Source: Serratia nevei (GTDB lineage: Bacteria > Pseudomonadota > Gammaproteobacteria > Enterobacterales > Enterobacteriaceae). Taken from it: a stretch of 64,000 nucleotides of DNA. Under the pieces are notes generated by a model. The model did not search any database, was not told the DNA's origin, and saw only the letters and a program-made list of their open reading frames with translations. Each line of letters begins with the position of its first letter. The stretch's first letter is position 1. A program made the position numbers and the translations under genes. The stretch lies in contig NZ_CP149940.1 in the NCBI RefSeq assembly GCF_037948395.1, positions 2,232,001 through 2,296,000 of the forward strand, given 5' to 3'. Positions 1 through 8,354 of the stretch are shown here, in pieces.

Positions 1-689
1 GTCAGGCGCCAGGCCAGCCGCAGGCTGACGACCAGCGCGCAGAACAGGACGCCGCCGGTGATCGCCACGCCGTGCATATTGGCTTTGAGCAGGCTGCCGA
101 ACAGCCAGAAGACGATTTGCTGCATGGCTTCGGGCGAGGCCAGAAACAGCAGCAGGGATTGCAGCGACTGAAAGAAGAACAGCACCACGATGCCGCTCAG
201 CACCAAAATTTGCGGCGTCATGCCGCGGCGCTGTCCCAGCAGATAGATAGGCACGCAGGCCAACAGCGCCATCAGCGAAGCCAGCAGGGGCGTGCCCAGC
301 GCCAGCGCGCCACCCAGGCTGAATCCGGTGATGATCGACAGCGCCGCGCCAAATCCCGCCGCGGCCGAGATCCCCAGCGTATACGGGCTGGCGAGGGGGT
401 TGGCCAGCACGGTCTGCATCAACAGACCGGCCAGCGCCAGGCTGGCGCCGACGACCAACGCGGTGAGCGTCATCGGCAAGCGAATCGACCAGAAAACCAC
501 CTGATGCAGCTCGTTGCCTGGCGCGGAGCCGGGCCAGAGCATGGGCAGGATATCCGAGAGGCTAAGGTGCGCGGCGCCGACGGTCAGATCGACGACGGCG
601 GCCGCCAGCAGCGCGCCGAGCAGCGCCAGCGTCAATAGCCCGCAGCGCAGCCTGCGCCGTTGTAAAAACGCACGTCCTGTGTAGGCCAC
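1..689 (-). CDS. FecCD-family metal/siderophore ABC transporter permease (partial)
   Basis: This is the N-terminal part of an inner-membrane permease that would carry an iron- or zinc-chelate into the cytoplasm. The reading frame is open to the window edge, so the C-terminus is missing. The probable start is GTG at 687-689, giving VAYTGRAFLQR, with GGAGAG a few bases upstream; it lies 2 bp after the stop of the binding-protein gene, so the two are translationally coupled. The visible 229 residues hold a first hydrophobic helix, the segment RLPMTL, the family-typical stretch LAGLLMQTVLANPLASPYTLGIS, here split as LAGLLMQ then NPLASP then LGIS, and further helices. This pattern is diagnostic of BtuC/FecCD permeases. 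The ATPase is expected just outside the window. The substrate is unknown; the upstream Zur-like box suggests zinc-responsive control. Confidence 0.88.
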   Translation of the reverse strand, partial: MAYTGRAFLQRRRLRCGLLTLALLGALLAAAVVDLTVGAAHLSLSDILPMLWPGSAPGNELHQVVFWSIRLPMTLTALVVGASLALAGLLMQTVLANPLASPYTLGISAAAGFGAALSIITGFSLGGALALGTPLLASLMALLACVPIYLLGQRRGMTPQILVLSGIVVLFFFQSLQSLLLFLASPEAMQQIVFWLFGSLLKANMHGVAITGGVLFCALVVSLRLAWRL

Positions 690-691
690 GG

Positions 692-1783
692 CTACTCTCC
701 TTGCCAGCGTTGCAGGAAGACGCCGTCAGCCTCTATCGGTAAGTATTGGCGGTAGAACCGCGCCAGGTTGCGTGGGGGATCAACGTCGGCAAACGCGGCC
801 GGATAGAGGGCTTTCGCCAGATACTGAACAAAAATAAAATCGTAAATCGTGCGCGCGCCGCCATGGTAGAGCGCATAGAGGCGCTGGTCTTTTATCGCCG
901 GCAGCTGCGGCCAACCGGCTCGCCGGGCGTACTGAGCGAGGCGTGCCTGAAGGGGGGCCGCCTGTGCGCCGTAGCCCATCGGTACGGCGTTTGGCATGTT
1001 TTCCCAGTCGCCACCGGCGAGGAAAATGACGTCCGGCTTTTGGGTCAGTACATAGTCGGCGCGTAAAGGCGCGGGGCTACCGACGACGCCGGCGGCGATA
1101 TTGCGGGCGCCGGCCAGCTGTAACAGCGGCCCCCAGACGGAGGCGCCATAGCTGCTGCTGTATTCGCCGGGCCCCTTGTCGCCGAGTTCGATATAAGCGG
1201 TCGGTGGCGGCAGCTGCGCCTCGCGAATACGCCGTTGAGTCTCTTCAAGGCTCTGCCGATACTCGCTGGCCAGCCGTTCTGCCCGCTCGGGGTGGCCCAT
1301 CGCCTGACCCATGGCCCGAATGCTGGCAAGTTTGACTTCCGCACCCTGGTTGAAGTCGACGACGATGTAAGGAATGTTGAGCTGTTGCAGCACCGGCAGG
1401 TAGTTGGCGAAGCCGTCGAGCTGCCATTTCGCCAGGATCAGCAGGTCTGGCCGCGTGGTCAGCAGGCGTTCGAAGTCAAAGCTCTGATTGTAGAGCGAAC
1501 CGACATCGACCAGCTGAGCGAGCCGCGGCAGAGCCGCCTGATAACGCGGCCATTGGCTGGTGCGCAAGGCCCAGTCGCTTTTAGAGAAGGCGGCCACCTG
1601 TTGAAAACTGTCCGGGCCGTTCACCGCCAGAAAATCTTCGTAGTAAAAGCCGATATAGGCGCGTTGTGCGGGGGCGGCCAGGGTGACCTGGCGTCCTTCT
1701 GCGTCGGTGAGGTGGATTTCAGCTTGCGCGACGTGGCAAAAGAGCAGCCACGCAGTCAGCATGCAGACGAGGCGAGGTAACAT
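692..1783 (-). CDS. Periplasmic binding protein of a FecCD-type ABC importer (FepB/TroA-like fold)
   Basis: The product (363 aa) is a secreted solute-binding protein that would deliver a metal complex or siderophore to the adjoining FecCD permease. The chosen start is the ATG at 1783 (MLPRLVCML), because AAGGG lies 9 bp upstream; a start 9 bp earlier (MSIMLPRL) is possible. A signal peptide ends near HVAQA. Class III binding-protein features are present: an N-terminal lobe with DLLILAKW, a central helix, and a C-terminal lobe with KPDVIFLAGGDW and a closing YLAKALYPAAF segment. It is paralogous to the protein at 29453-30586: they share GARNI, a KPD segment, and YLAK..YPA.F.D.DP. A near-consensus Zur box lies 26-48 bp upstream of the start. 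The ligand is not identifiable by eye. Confidence 0.85.
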   Translation of the reverse strand: MLPRLVCMLTAWLLFCHVAQAEIHLTDAEGRQVTLAAPAQRAYIGFYYEDFLAVNGPDSFQQVAAFSKSDWALRTSQWPRYQAALPRLAQLVDVGSLYNQSFDFERLLTTRPDLLILAKWQLDGFANYLPVLQQLNIPYIVVDFNQGAEVKLASIRAMGQAMGHPERAERLASEYRQSLEETQRRIREAQLPPPTAYIELGDKGPGEYSSSYGASVWGPLLQLAGARNIAAGVVGSPAPLRADYVLTQKPDVIFLAGGDWENMPNAVPMGYGAQAAPLQARLAQYARRAGWPQLPAIKDQRLYALYHGGARTIYDFIFVQYLAKALYPAAFADVDPPRNLARFYRQYLPIEADGVFLQRWQGE

Positions 1784-1808
1784 GATTGACATCCCTTTAC
1801 GATTAAAT

Positions 1809-1831
1809 GTGATGTTATAATGTAACAATTA
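1809..1831 (-). promoter_or_regulatory. Zur-like operator
   Basis: The 23-bp site contains the perfect inverted repeat TGTTA-TAATG-TAACA (1813-1827). It matches the gamma-proteobacterial Zur consensus (GAAATGTTATA-N-TATAACATTTC) at about 17 of 22 defined positions by hand alignment. It sits 26 bp upstream of the chosen start codon at 1783, where it would overlap the promoter; TATAAC inside it, read on the minus strand, could serve as a -10. Zinc repression of the binding-protein/permease operon is the inference. Confidence 0.65.
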
Positions 1832-2031
1832 ATCGCGGGATTCAAACTTTCCTGTCAGGCGAGGCGAGCGCTGCGTGAGCGAAGGCGGTGAGAGCCTGGC
1901 GGCCATAAAAAGTGTGCGGGCAATTTTTCTCGACGTCATTTTGCACGGGCCAGGAATTTTTTCTGAGAAATCCCTCCGCCTTGCGCAACAATCGTTTACA
2001 ATTTGCCAAATCCCGGTCGCGCGTCGTTTTT

Positions 2032-2046
2032 GTAAAGTTTCGTATT
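2032..2046 (+). promoter_or_regulatory. Possible CpxR site upstream of htpX
   Basis: GTAAA-GTTTC-GTATT resembles the CpxR consensus GTAAA-N5-GTAAA (8 of 10 positions) and lies about 110 bp before the htpX start. In E. coli htpX is induced by Cpx envelope stress, which makes the match believable but not proven. Confidence 0.38.
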
Positions 2047-2153
2047 TTTAGTAGGTTAATGACGCGCGACTCTTGAAACTGTGACGAATGCCCATACGAT
2101 CTAGGGTATCTTAGACAGCGTTTTGTTAACATTTATGAGGAAGTAAACATTTT

Positions 2154-3032
2154 ATGATGCGTATAGCTCTGTTCCTGCTCACCAACCTGGCGGTGATGTT
2201 GGTTTTCGGGCTGGTGCTCAGCCTGACAGGAATCCAATCCAGTAGCGTTCAGGGCCTGATGATCATGGCCGGTCTGTTCGGCTTCGGCGGCGCTTTCGTG
2301 TCGTTGCTGATGTCCAAGTGGATGGCGCTGCGCTCCGTCGGCGGGGAAGTGATTGAACAACCGCGTAACGAAACCGAAAACTGGCTGCTGGAAACGGTAC
2401 GCCGTCAGTCGCAGCAGGCGGGCATCGCCATGCCGCAGGTTGCTATCTACCACGCGCCGGACATCAACGCCTTCGCCACCGGCGCGCGCCGCGACGCTTC
2501 GCTGGTCGCCGTCAGCACCGGCCTGCTGCAGAGCATGAGCCGCGACGAGGCGGAAGCGGTCATCGCGCATGAAATCAGCCACGTCGCCAACGGCGATATG
2601 GTGACCATGACCCTGATTCAGGGCATCGTGAACACCTTCGTCATCTTCATTTCGCGCCTGATCGCGCAGGTCGCCGCCGGCTTCCTGGGCAACCGTGATG
2701 GCGAAGGGGAAGGCAACGGCAACCCGATGATTTACTTCGCGGTGTCGATGGTGCTGGAACTGGTGTTCGGCATCCTGGCAAGCATCATCACCATGTGGTT
2801 CTCGCGTCACCGCGAGTTCTACGCCGACGCCGGCTCCGCCAAGCTGGTGGGCCGCGAGAAGATGATCGCCGCCTTGCAGCGCCTGAAAACCAGCTACGAA
2901 CCGCAGGAAGCGGGCAGCATGATGGCGTTCTGCATCAACGGTAAATCCAAGTCGTTCAGCGAGCTGTTCATGTCGCACCCGCCGCTCGACAAGCGTATCG
3001 AAGCGCTGCGTTCCGGCCAGTACCTGAAGTAA
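2154..3032 (+). CDS. htpX: Membrane zinc metalloprotease HtpX
   Basis: This is an inner-membrane M48 metalloprotease that degrades misfolded membrane proteins alongside FtsH. At 292 aa it is one residue shorter than E. coli HtpX, and it aligns throughout from memory. Two N-terminal transmembrane helices (about residues 5-24 and 33-53) precede the catalytic domain. The zinc site HEISH is at H139-E140-H143, and the third ligand is the Glu in SRHREFYAD (E221). Two more hydrophobic segments lie at about 155-178 and 195-215. The start MMRIAL matches E. coli and follows GAGGAAG. A strong terminator follows. In E. coli prc lies upstream; here the neighbour is the metal ABC operon, so the synteny breaks on that side. 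Confidence 0.97.
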   Translation: MMRIALFLLTNLAVMLVFGLVLSLTGIQSSSVQGLMIMAGLFGFGGAFVSLLMSKWMALRSVGGEVIEQPRNETENWLLETVRRQSQQAGIAMPQVAIYHAPDINAFATGARRDASLVAVSTGLLQSMSRDEAEAVIAHEISHVANGDMVTMTLIQGIVNTFVIFISRLIAQVAAGFLGNRDGEGEGNGNPMIYFAVSMVLELVFGILASIITMWFSRHREFYADAGSAKLVGREKMIAALQRLKTSYEPQEAGSMMAFCINGKSKSFSELFMSHPPLDKRIEALRSGQYLK

Positions 3033-3050
3033 TCGGCTGAATGAAAGGAA

Positions 3051-3077
3051 AAACCCCGGCTTGCCGGGGTTTTTTTA
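3051..3077. terminator. Rho-independent terminator between htpX and yebQ
   Basis: The stem AAACCCCGGC / GCCGGGGTTT with a TT loop is followed by a run of T on the plus strand and preceded by A residues. It can therefore serve convergent htpX and yebQ. Confidence 0.9.
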
Positions 3078-3083
3078 TGTCCG

Positions 3084-4478
3084 CTATTTCACCTCGCGGC
3101 TTGGCTGCGCCGTTTGCGCCGTCGATTGGGTGATGCGCAGGCTGCTGACCGCCGCCGCCAGAGTGGCGAACACGCCGGCCAGGATCAGCGAAGCGTGGGT
3201 GCCGGAGGTGGGGAACAGGTTGAACATCAGCGCCACCAGCGCGGCCCCCGAGGTTTGCCCCAGCAGGCGAGCGGTGCCCAGCATGCCGCTGGCGCCGCCG
3301 CTGCGGTTACGCGGCGCGGCGGAGATGATGGTGTGATTGTTGGGCGACTGGAACAGGCCGAAGCCGGCGCCGCACAGCACCATGCGCCAGATGATGTCCC
3401 CATTCGACGGATCCGCGGGCAGCAGCGCCAGCGAGAACAGCCCAAGCGCGAACACCGCCAGCCCAATGCAGCCCAGCAGGCCGGCGTGCACACGCTCCAC
3501 CAGCCGGCCGGCGATCGGTGCCATGACTACGATCGCCAGCGGCCATGGTGTCAGCAGCAGCCCGGTCGCCACTTCGTCGCGGCCCAATGCGCTTTGCAGG
3601 AAGAACGGTAACGACACCATCGCCAGCATTTGCGCAGCAAACGAGCAGATTGAGGTGCCCATCGACAGGGCAAAGATCGGGATGCGCAGCAGGTCGACCG
3701 GCAGCAGCGGAAATTCCTGGCGCAGCTGGCGGCGCACGAACACCGCGCCAATCGCCAGCAGCGCGGCGATCTCGCTGAAGATCAGCGTCAGGCTTTGGCC
3801 CTGGGCGAAGCCGCTGATGGCGGTGATCAGCAGGCCGAACGTCAACGCGTTCAGCACGGCGCTGGTGGGATCGAAACGGCGGTTATCGCTTTTTTGGCCG
3901 TTGGCCGGCAGGAACTTCATGCCCAGCAGCAGCGCGACGAGGCCGATCGGCAGGTTGATGGCGAACAGCCACTGCCAGGAAGCGACCGACAGGATCGCCG
4001 CCGCCACCGTTGGCCCGGCCGCCGAGGAGCAGGCGACGATCAGCGAGTTGATGCCCATGCCGCGGCCGAGAAAACGCTGCGGATAGATGATGCGGATCAG
4101 CGCGGTGTTGACGCTCATGATGGCGGCGGCGCCAAAGCCTTGCAGCACGCGGGCGATGGTCAGCGTAAGCAGCGAGTCGGACAGGGCGCAGAACAGCGAG
4201 GTAATGCTGAACACCAGCAACCCGGCCTGATAGATGCGGCGATAGCCGATCAGATCGCCGAGCGACGCCAGCGACAGCAGAGACACGGTGATCGCCAGCT
4301 GATAGGCGTTAACCACCCAAATGGAGCTGGCCGGGCTGGCGTTGAGATCGCGCGCGATGGTGGGCAGCGCCACGTTGGCTATCGCGCCGTCGAGCACGGA
4401 TACGGTAATGCCGAGGGCGATGGCGAGGATCGCCCCATAGCGTTGCGGGACGGGGAGGCCGTCGGAACAAGGACGCAT
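3084..4478 (-). CDS. yebQ: MFS multidrug-type transporter YebQ (DHA2 family)
   Basis: A 464-aa polytopic inner-membrane protein of the 14-helix DHA2 drug:proton antiporter family. Visible marks are the antiporter motif near helix 1 (LDGAIANVALPTIA), motif A (GDLIGYRR) after helix 2, motif B (RVLQGFGAAAIM) and a C-terminal FQSPNNHTI segment. The length and whole sequence closely follow E. coli YebQ (457 aa). The place between htpX and divergent kdgR is the same as in E. coli, which supports orthology. The substrate is not established. The adjacent KdgR suggests but does not prove a link with hexuronate metabolism. The ATG at 4478 has only a weak upstream ribosome binding site, so the exact start is less certain than the rest. 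Confidence 0.92.
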   Translation of the reverse strand: MRPCSDGLPVPQRYGAILAIALGITVSVLDGAIANVALPTIARDLNASPASSIWVVNAYQLAITVSLLSLASLGDLIGYRRIYQAGLLVFSITSLFCALSDSLLTLTIARVLQGFGAAAIMSVNTALIRIIYPQRFLGRGMGINSLIVACSSAAGPTVAAAILSVASWQWLFAINLPIGLVALLLGMKFLPANGQKSDNRRFDPTSAVLNALTFGLLITAISGFAQGQSLTLIFSEIAALLAIGAVFVRRQLRQEFPLLPVDLLRIPIFALSMGTSICSFAAQMLAMVSLPFFLQSALGRDEVATGLLLTPWPLAIVVMAPIAGRLVERVHAGLLGCIGLAVFALGLFSLALLPADPSNGDIIWRMVLCGAGFGLFQSPNNHTIISAAPRNRSGGASGMLGTARLLGQTSGAALVALMFNLFPTSGTHASLILAGVFATLAAAVSSLRITQSTAQTAQPSREVK

Positions 4479-4708
4479 GTTGGTCTCAGCGGTATTTATT
4501 CAGGGGAGTATTATCATGCTAATCATATTCGTCTGTGATTGCATGCCCCTTGTCCGCTTTATTGTAAACGGCGGTGAGCGGGCCGGGGTTATCCATTAGG
4601 CTTCAATCGCTTAGCGTTCAGCCGCGTTGCGCGCCGCGATCTGTTCCGATTATACTGAAACCCTTGTTTAAATTTCCTGAAACAAAACCGTTAAGTAGGG
4701 TATTCACC

Positions 4709-5500
4709 ATGGCTAACGCAGATTCAGACAAGCAACCGGATGCCGTCTCATCCGTGATGAAAGTGTTCGGCATTTTGCAGGCGCTCGGCGATGAGCGCGA
4801 GATTGGCATTACCGAACTGTCCCAGCGGGTGATGATGTCCAAAAGCACCGTCTACCGTTTTCTGCAAACCATGAAATCGCTGGGCTACGTCTCGCAGGAA
4901 GGCGAGACGGAAAAGTATGCGCTGACGCTCAAGCTGTTCGAGCTGGGCGCCAAATCGCTGCAGAACGTCGATCTGATCCGCAGCGCCGACGTACAGATGC
5001 GCGAGCTGTCGAACCGCACCCGCGAAACCATCCACCTCGGTGCCCTGGACGAGGACGGCATCGTCTATATCCACAAGATTGACGCAATGTACAACCTGCG
5101 CATGTATTCGCGCATCGGCCGCCGCAACCCGCTGCACAGCACCGCCATCGGTAAAGTGCTGCTGGCCTGGCGCGATCGGGATGAGGTGGCGCAGATCCTG
5201 TCGCAGATTGAATTTACCCGCAGCACCGAGCATACCCTGACCAGCGCCGCCGAACTGTTGCCGGTGCTGGAGCGGGTGCGTAAGCAGGGATACGGCGAAG
5301 ATGCCGAGGAACAGGAGGCGGGGATCCGCTGCATCGCGGTGCCGGTATTCGATCGGTTCGGGGTGGCGATCGCCGGGCTGAGCCTCTCTTTCCCGACGCT
5401 GCGTTTTTCCGAAGCGGCGCGGGAGGAGTATGTGGCGCTGCTGCACGTCGCCGCCCGGCGCATCAGTGAACAGCAGGGCTATCACGACTACCCGTTCTAA
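4709..5500 (+). CDS. kdgR: IclR-family repressor KdgR
   Basis: A cytoplasmic repressor of pectin and hexuronate catabolism that responds to 2-keto-3-deoxygluconate. The start is set at MANADSDKQ (ATG 4709), which gives 263 aa, identical in length to E. coli KdgR; the frame is open further upstream but that extension has no family resemblance. The N-terminal winged helix (about 15-75, ELSQRVMMSKSTVYRFLQ) is followed by the IclR ligand domain, including GRRNPLHSTAIGK and the C-terminal GIRCIAVPVFD. The ending GYHDYPF matches E. coli. It is divergent from yebQ and convergent with the phn transporter operon. No convincing KdgR box was found upstream. Confidence 0.97.
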   Translation: MANADSDKQPDAVSSVMKVFGILQALGDEREIGITELSQRVMMSKSTVYRFLQTMKSLGYVSQEGETEKYALTLKLFELGAKSLQNVDLIRSADVQMRELSNRTRETIHLGALDEDGIVYIHKIDAMYNLRMYSRIGRRNPLHSTAIGKVLLAWRDRDEVAQILSQIEFTRSTEHTLTSAAELLPVLERVRKQGYGEDAEEQEAGIRCIAVPVFDRFGVAIAGLSLSFPTLRFSEAAREEYVALLHVAARRISEQQGYHDYPF

Positions 5501-5515
5501 CCCTTCGCTTCGATG

Positions 5516-5545
5516 AACAAGGCGCGGCCATGGCAGCGCCTTGTT
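5516..5545. terminator. Hairpin between convergent kdgR and phnV
   Basis: The perfect 10-bp inverted repeat AACAAGGCGC / GCGCCTTGTT has a 10-nt loop. The T-rich continuation is short (CTATTTTGC), so termination is likely but not certain; it would serve both strands. Confidence 0.55.
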
Positions 5546-5546
5546 G

Positions 5547-6350
5547 CTATTTTGCGCCCGGCGTCAGCCGCTGCGCAATCCGCTCCAGCACTAACATCAG
5601 CAGCAGCGTGGCCGCCACCAGGATCATGGTCAGCGTCGCGCCGTTGGCGATGCTGCCGCGATCGGTCAGGCTGAAGATAGTGACCGGCAGCGTCGCCCAG
5701 CTCGGTGGGTAGATCATCATGGTCGCGCCCAGCTCACCCATCGACAGCGACAGGCTGAGGGCGAAGGCGGAGATCATATAGGGAGCGATCATCGGCAGGG
5801 TGACGTGACGCAGGCGAAACAACGGCGAAGCGCCCAGGCTGGCGGCGACGTTTTCGTAGTCGCTCGAAAGCCGGGTCAGCCCGGCCATCACGTTGCCGAA
5901 GGTGAAGGCGGAAATCAGCACGAAGTGGGCGACGGGCACGATCAGGAAGGTACCGTTCATCTGCAGCGGTCCCTGGCTGAATGCCACCAGCATGCCTAAA
6001 CCGATCGACACCGAAGGCACCGCGCTGGGTATGAAGAACAGCGTACTCAGCAGGCGCTGGCCGCGCCCCTGATGGTGGCGCAGCGCCAACGCCGCCCAGG
6101 TGCCGCACAGCAGCGCGAACAGGCTGGCGCTGAAACCGATAGCCAGGCTGGCGACCAGCGCGTCCCAGGAGGCGCCGCTGAAGGCCTGGCGGAAATGGCT
6201 TAGAGTGAAGCCGCTCGGCAGCACGCCGTTCCACTGTTCGCTCAGGCTGGACATCAGGATCACCGCCAGCGGCAGGCAGAAGAACAGGGCGAACAGCGTG
6301 ACCGCCAGCGTGCAGGTCAGGGTGCGGCCGGTGCGAGACCAAATCAACAT
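5547..6350 (-). CDS. phnV: 2-aminoethylphosphonate ABC transporter permease PhnV
   Basis: One of two inner-membrane permeases for 2-aminoethylphosphonate (2-AEP) import. The 267 aa show about six hydrophobic segments. The binding-protein-dependent permease loop that contacts the ATPase reads EnvAASLGASPLFRLRHVTLP, here quoted in two parts: ENVAASLGAS and HVTLPMIAPY. It is last in the phnS-phnT-phnU-phnV order, 2 bp after phnU. Assignment to 2-AEP rests on the complete cluster with phnR, phnW and phnX, as in Salmonella; the permease sequence alone would only give an ABC permease of the CysT/PotC type. Confidence 0.9.
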   Translation of the reverse strand: MLIWSRTGRTLTCTLAVTLFALFFCLPLAVILMSSLSEQWNGVLPSGFTLSHFRQAFSGASWDALVASLAIGFSASLFALLCGTWAALALRHHQGRGQRLLSTLFFIPSAVPSVSIGLGMLVAFSQGPLQMNGTFLIVPVAHFVLISAFTFGNVMAGLTRLSSDYENVAASLGASPLFRLRHVTLPMIAPYMISAFALSLSLSMGELGATMMIYPPSWATLPVTIFSLTDRGSIANGATLTMILVAATLLLMLVLERIAQRLTPGAK

Positions 6351-6352
6351 CG

Positions 6353-7216
6353 TCAGTTCCTCAGCCCGGCGCGCGCCGCGGCGTAGCGGTAAAGGGAGAA
6401 CAGCCCGAGCGACAGCGCGATATTCACGACGGCGATCGTGCAGGCGACGGCGTAATCCGACTCCAGAATCGCTTTGGAGTAGACCATCATCGGCAGCGTG
6501 GTGACGCCCTTGGCGCCGATAAACAGCACGATGCCGAATTCATTGGTGGTCAACAGCAAACACAGGCTGCCGCCGGCCAGCAAGGCCGGCAGCGCGGCCG
6601 GCAAAATCACCTGGCGTACCACGCGCCCCGGCCGGGCGCCGAGAATGCTGGCGGCCTCGAGCTGGCTGCGATCGATCTGCGACAGCGCCGCCATCAGCGG
6701 GCGCATCACCAGCGGCGTAAACACGGTGATTTCCGCCAGGATCACGCCCCAAATGGAGTAAAGAAAGTCCACCGGCGGCAGGGTAAAACCGAAGGCCGCC
6801 ATCAGCGTGCCGTTCAGCAGGCCGGCGGATCCGTAGATAAAGGTGAAGGCCAGCGTGATCAGGAAGGTCGGCATGGCGATAAAGGTATCGATCACCCGGG
6901 CGATCAGCCGGCTGCCGGGGAACGGCGTAAACACCAGCAGCAGCGACAGCAGGGTGCCGAGTACCAGGCAGCCCAGCGTCGCCAGCAGCGCAATCTGCAG
7001 CGTGTTGAGCAGGGCGCCGACAAAGCGTCGGGATTCGAATACCTGTTGCAGCGCGGCGGCGCTGAACAGCCCCTGATCGTCGGTAAACGCCTGTTTGACG
7101 ATCAGCGCCAGCGGATAGAAAAACAGCGTCGCCAGCACCAGCAGCGGCAGCAAGATCCACAGACGGCGCGGCAAGCGCAGCCGCAGAGCCGGGCGAATAA
7201 GCGTAGAGTCGGTCAT
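6353..7216 (-). CDS. phnU: 2-aminoethylphosphonate ABC transporter permease PhnU
   Basis: The partner permease of PhnV (287 aa). After a basic N-terminus (RLRLPRRLW) come about six membrane spans. The permease EAA-type loop reads LEAASILGARPGRVVRQV, followed by ILPAALPALL. The gene is tightly packed, with 2 bp to phnV and 1 bp from phnT, consistent with one transcript from the phnS promoter. The product should form the heterodimeric channel with PhnV. The specific substrate is inferred from the cluster. Confidence 0.9.
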   Translation of the reverse strand: MTDSTLIRPALRLRLPRRLWILLPLLVLATLFFYPLALIVKQAFTDDQGLFSAAALQQVFESRRFVGALLNTLQIALLATLGCLVLGTLLSLLLVFTPFPGSRLIARVIDTFIAMPTFLITLAFTFIYGSAGLLNGTLMAAFGFTLPPVDFLYSIWGVILAEITVFTPLVMRPLMAALSQIDRSQLEAASILGARPGRVVRQVILPAALPALLAGGSLCLLLTTNEFGIVLFIGAKGVTTLPMMVYSKAILESDYAVACTIAVVNIALSLGLFSLYRYAAARAGLRN

Positions 7217-7217
7217 G

Positions 7218-8354
7218 TCAGTCCTCGATCAGTACCGCGTCGTCGGGGGCGAAATAGAGCGGCACGCGCTCGCCGATCTGGGGCATCTGGCTGCGATGGG
7301 TGGTGACCACGCGCAGCGGATGGCCTTCCGCGTCGAACTGCAGGTGCGTCAACTCCCCCTGCCAGTGAATGTCGCGCAGCATACCGATGATGCAGTTGCT
7401 GCGCTGGGCGTCGGCATCGAGCGCAATATGCTGCGGCCGAATACACAGCAGTTTGTCGAAACCGCGTTGCGCACCATAGGTAAAGCAGCCGATCACTTTG
7501 CCGGCGCAGCTGACGGTGGTCATGCCTTGCCCGGTAGTGGTCTCCAGCGCGGTGGCCGGCAGCAGGTTGGCGCGGCCGAGGAACTCGGCGGCGAAACGGT
7601 TCGTTGGATGATGGTACAGCGCGCGGGTCTCGCCGTGGGCGATCAGGTGGCCGTCGCGCATGATGCCAATCTTGTCCGCCAGCGTCAGCGCTTCGCCCTG
7701 ATCGTGGGTGACGTACAGGATGGTCAGATCCGGCAGTTCGCGGTGCAGGCGGGCGATCTCTTCCACCATGCTGTGGCGAATTTGCGCGTCCAGCGCCGAC
7801 AGCGGTTCATCCAGCAGCAAGACTTTGGGGCGCACCGCGATGGCGCGGGCGATCGCCACGCGCTGCTGTTGGCCACCGGAGAGCTGGCTGGGATAGCGCT
7901 TGGCGTAGGCGGACATGCCGACGATGGCCAACGCCTCTTCGACGCGCTCGGAGGTGAGGCCGCGCGGCTTGCCCTGGGCGCGCAGGCCGAACGCCACATT
8001 GTCTTCGACGCGCATATGCGGAAACAGCGCGTAGTTCTGTACCACCATGCCCAGGCCGCGCTCATAAGGCGGCACGTCGGTGACATCGACGTCACCGATG
8101 GCAATACGCCCGGCGGAGGGCTGCACGAAGCCGGCGATCGCCCGCAGCACGGTGGTTTTGCCCGAACCGGAGGGGCCGATCAGCGCCAGCACTTCGCCGG
8201 GGGCGATGGTGAGCGTCAGGGGTTTCAGCACCTCGGTGCCGCGGTACGACACGCTGACGCGGTCGAGCTGAATGCCCGACGGCCCGGCGATGTCCTGGCT
8301 GCTATCCCGCGCCTCGGCGCGGGAAGAGAGGGTAGAAGGCATCGTCAGCGTCAT
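7218..8354 (-). CDS. phnT: 2-aminoethylphosphonate ABC transporter ATPase PhnT
   Basis: The cytoplasmic ATPase energising 2-AEP import (378 aa). Walker A is GPSGSGKTT (about residues 60-68). The signature is [14 protein letters not shown], Walker B is [12 protein letters not shown], and the switch histidine is in [12 protein letters not shown]-terminal TOBE-like regulatory region of about 120 residues follows, as in PotA/FbpC-type ATPases. The start ATG at 8352-8354 overlaps the phnS stop by 4 nt, so the two are coupled. The first 25 residues, before DRVSVSYRG, are a non-conserved extension, so a later start is conceivable. Confidence 0.92.
   Translation of the reverse strand: MTLTMPSTLSSRAEARDSSQDIAGPSGIQLDRVSVSYRGTEVLKPLTLTIAPGEVLALIGPSGSGKTTVLRAIAGFVQPSAGRIAIGDVDVTDVPPYERGLGMVVQNYALFPHMRVEDNVAFGLRAQGKPRGLTSERVEEALAIVGMSAYAKRYPSQLSGGQQQRVAIARAIAVRPKVLLLDEPLSALDAQIRHSMVEEIARLHRELPDLTILYVTHDQGEALTLADKIGIMRDGHLIAHGETRALYHHPTNRFAAEFLGRANLLPATALETTTGQGMTTVSCAGKVIGCFTYGAQRGFDKLLCIRPQHIALDADAQRSNCIIGMLRDIHWQGELTHLQFDAEGHPLRVVTTHRSQMPQIGERVPLYFAPDDAVLIED

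Larger units (their letters stand above)
1784..2153. other. Divergent intergenic region between the ABC operon and htpX
   Basis: This 370-bp stretch holds the Zur-like box, a possible CpxR site and the htpX promoter and ribosome binding site (GAGGAAG ahead of ATG 2154). A 96-codon minus-strand frame covers part of it, but it has no good ribosome binding site and no recognisable protein character, so no gene is called. Confidence 0.6.

Noticed and set aside
72..638. Long plus-strand frame opposite the FecCD permease
   Set aside because: Gln/Arg-rich composition typical of the antisense of GC-rich membrane genes; the minus strand encodes a clear permease.
1842..2132. 96-codon minus-strand frame upstream of the binding protein gene
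   Set aside because: No ribosome binding site, mixed composition, and it covers the htpX promoter.
4650..4690. GAAAC and GTTT repeats before kdgR considered as a KdgR auto-operator
   Set aside because: The spacing between half-sites differs by one base from the known KdgR box, so it was not annotated.
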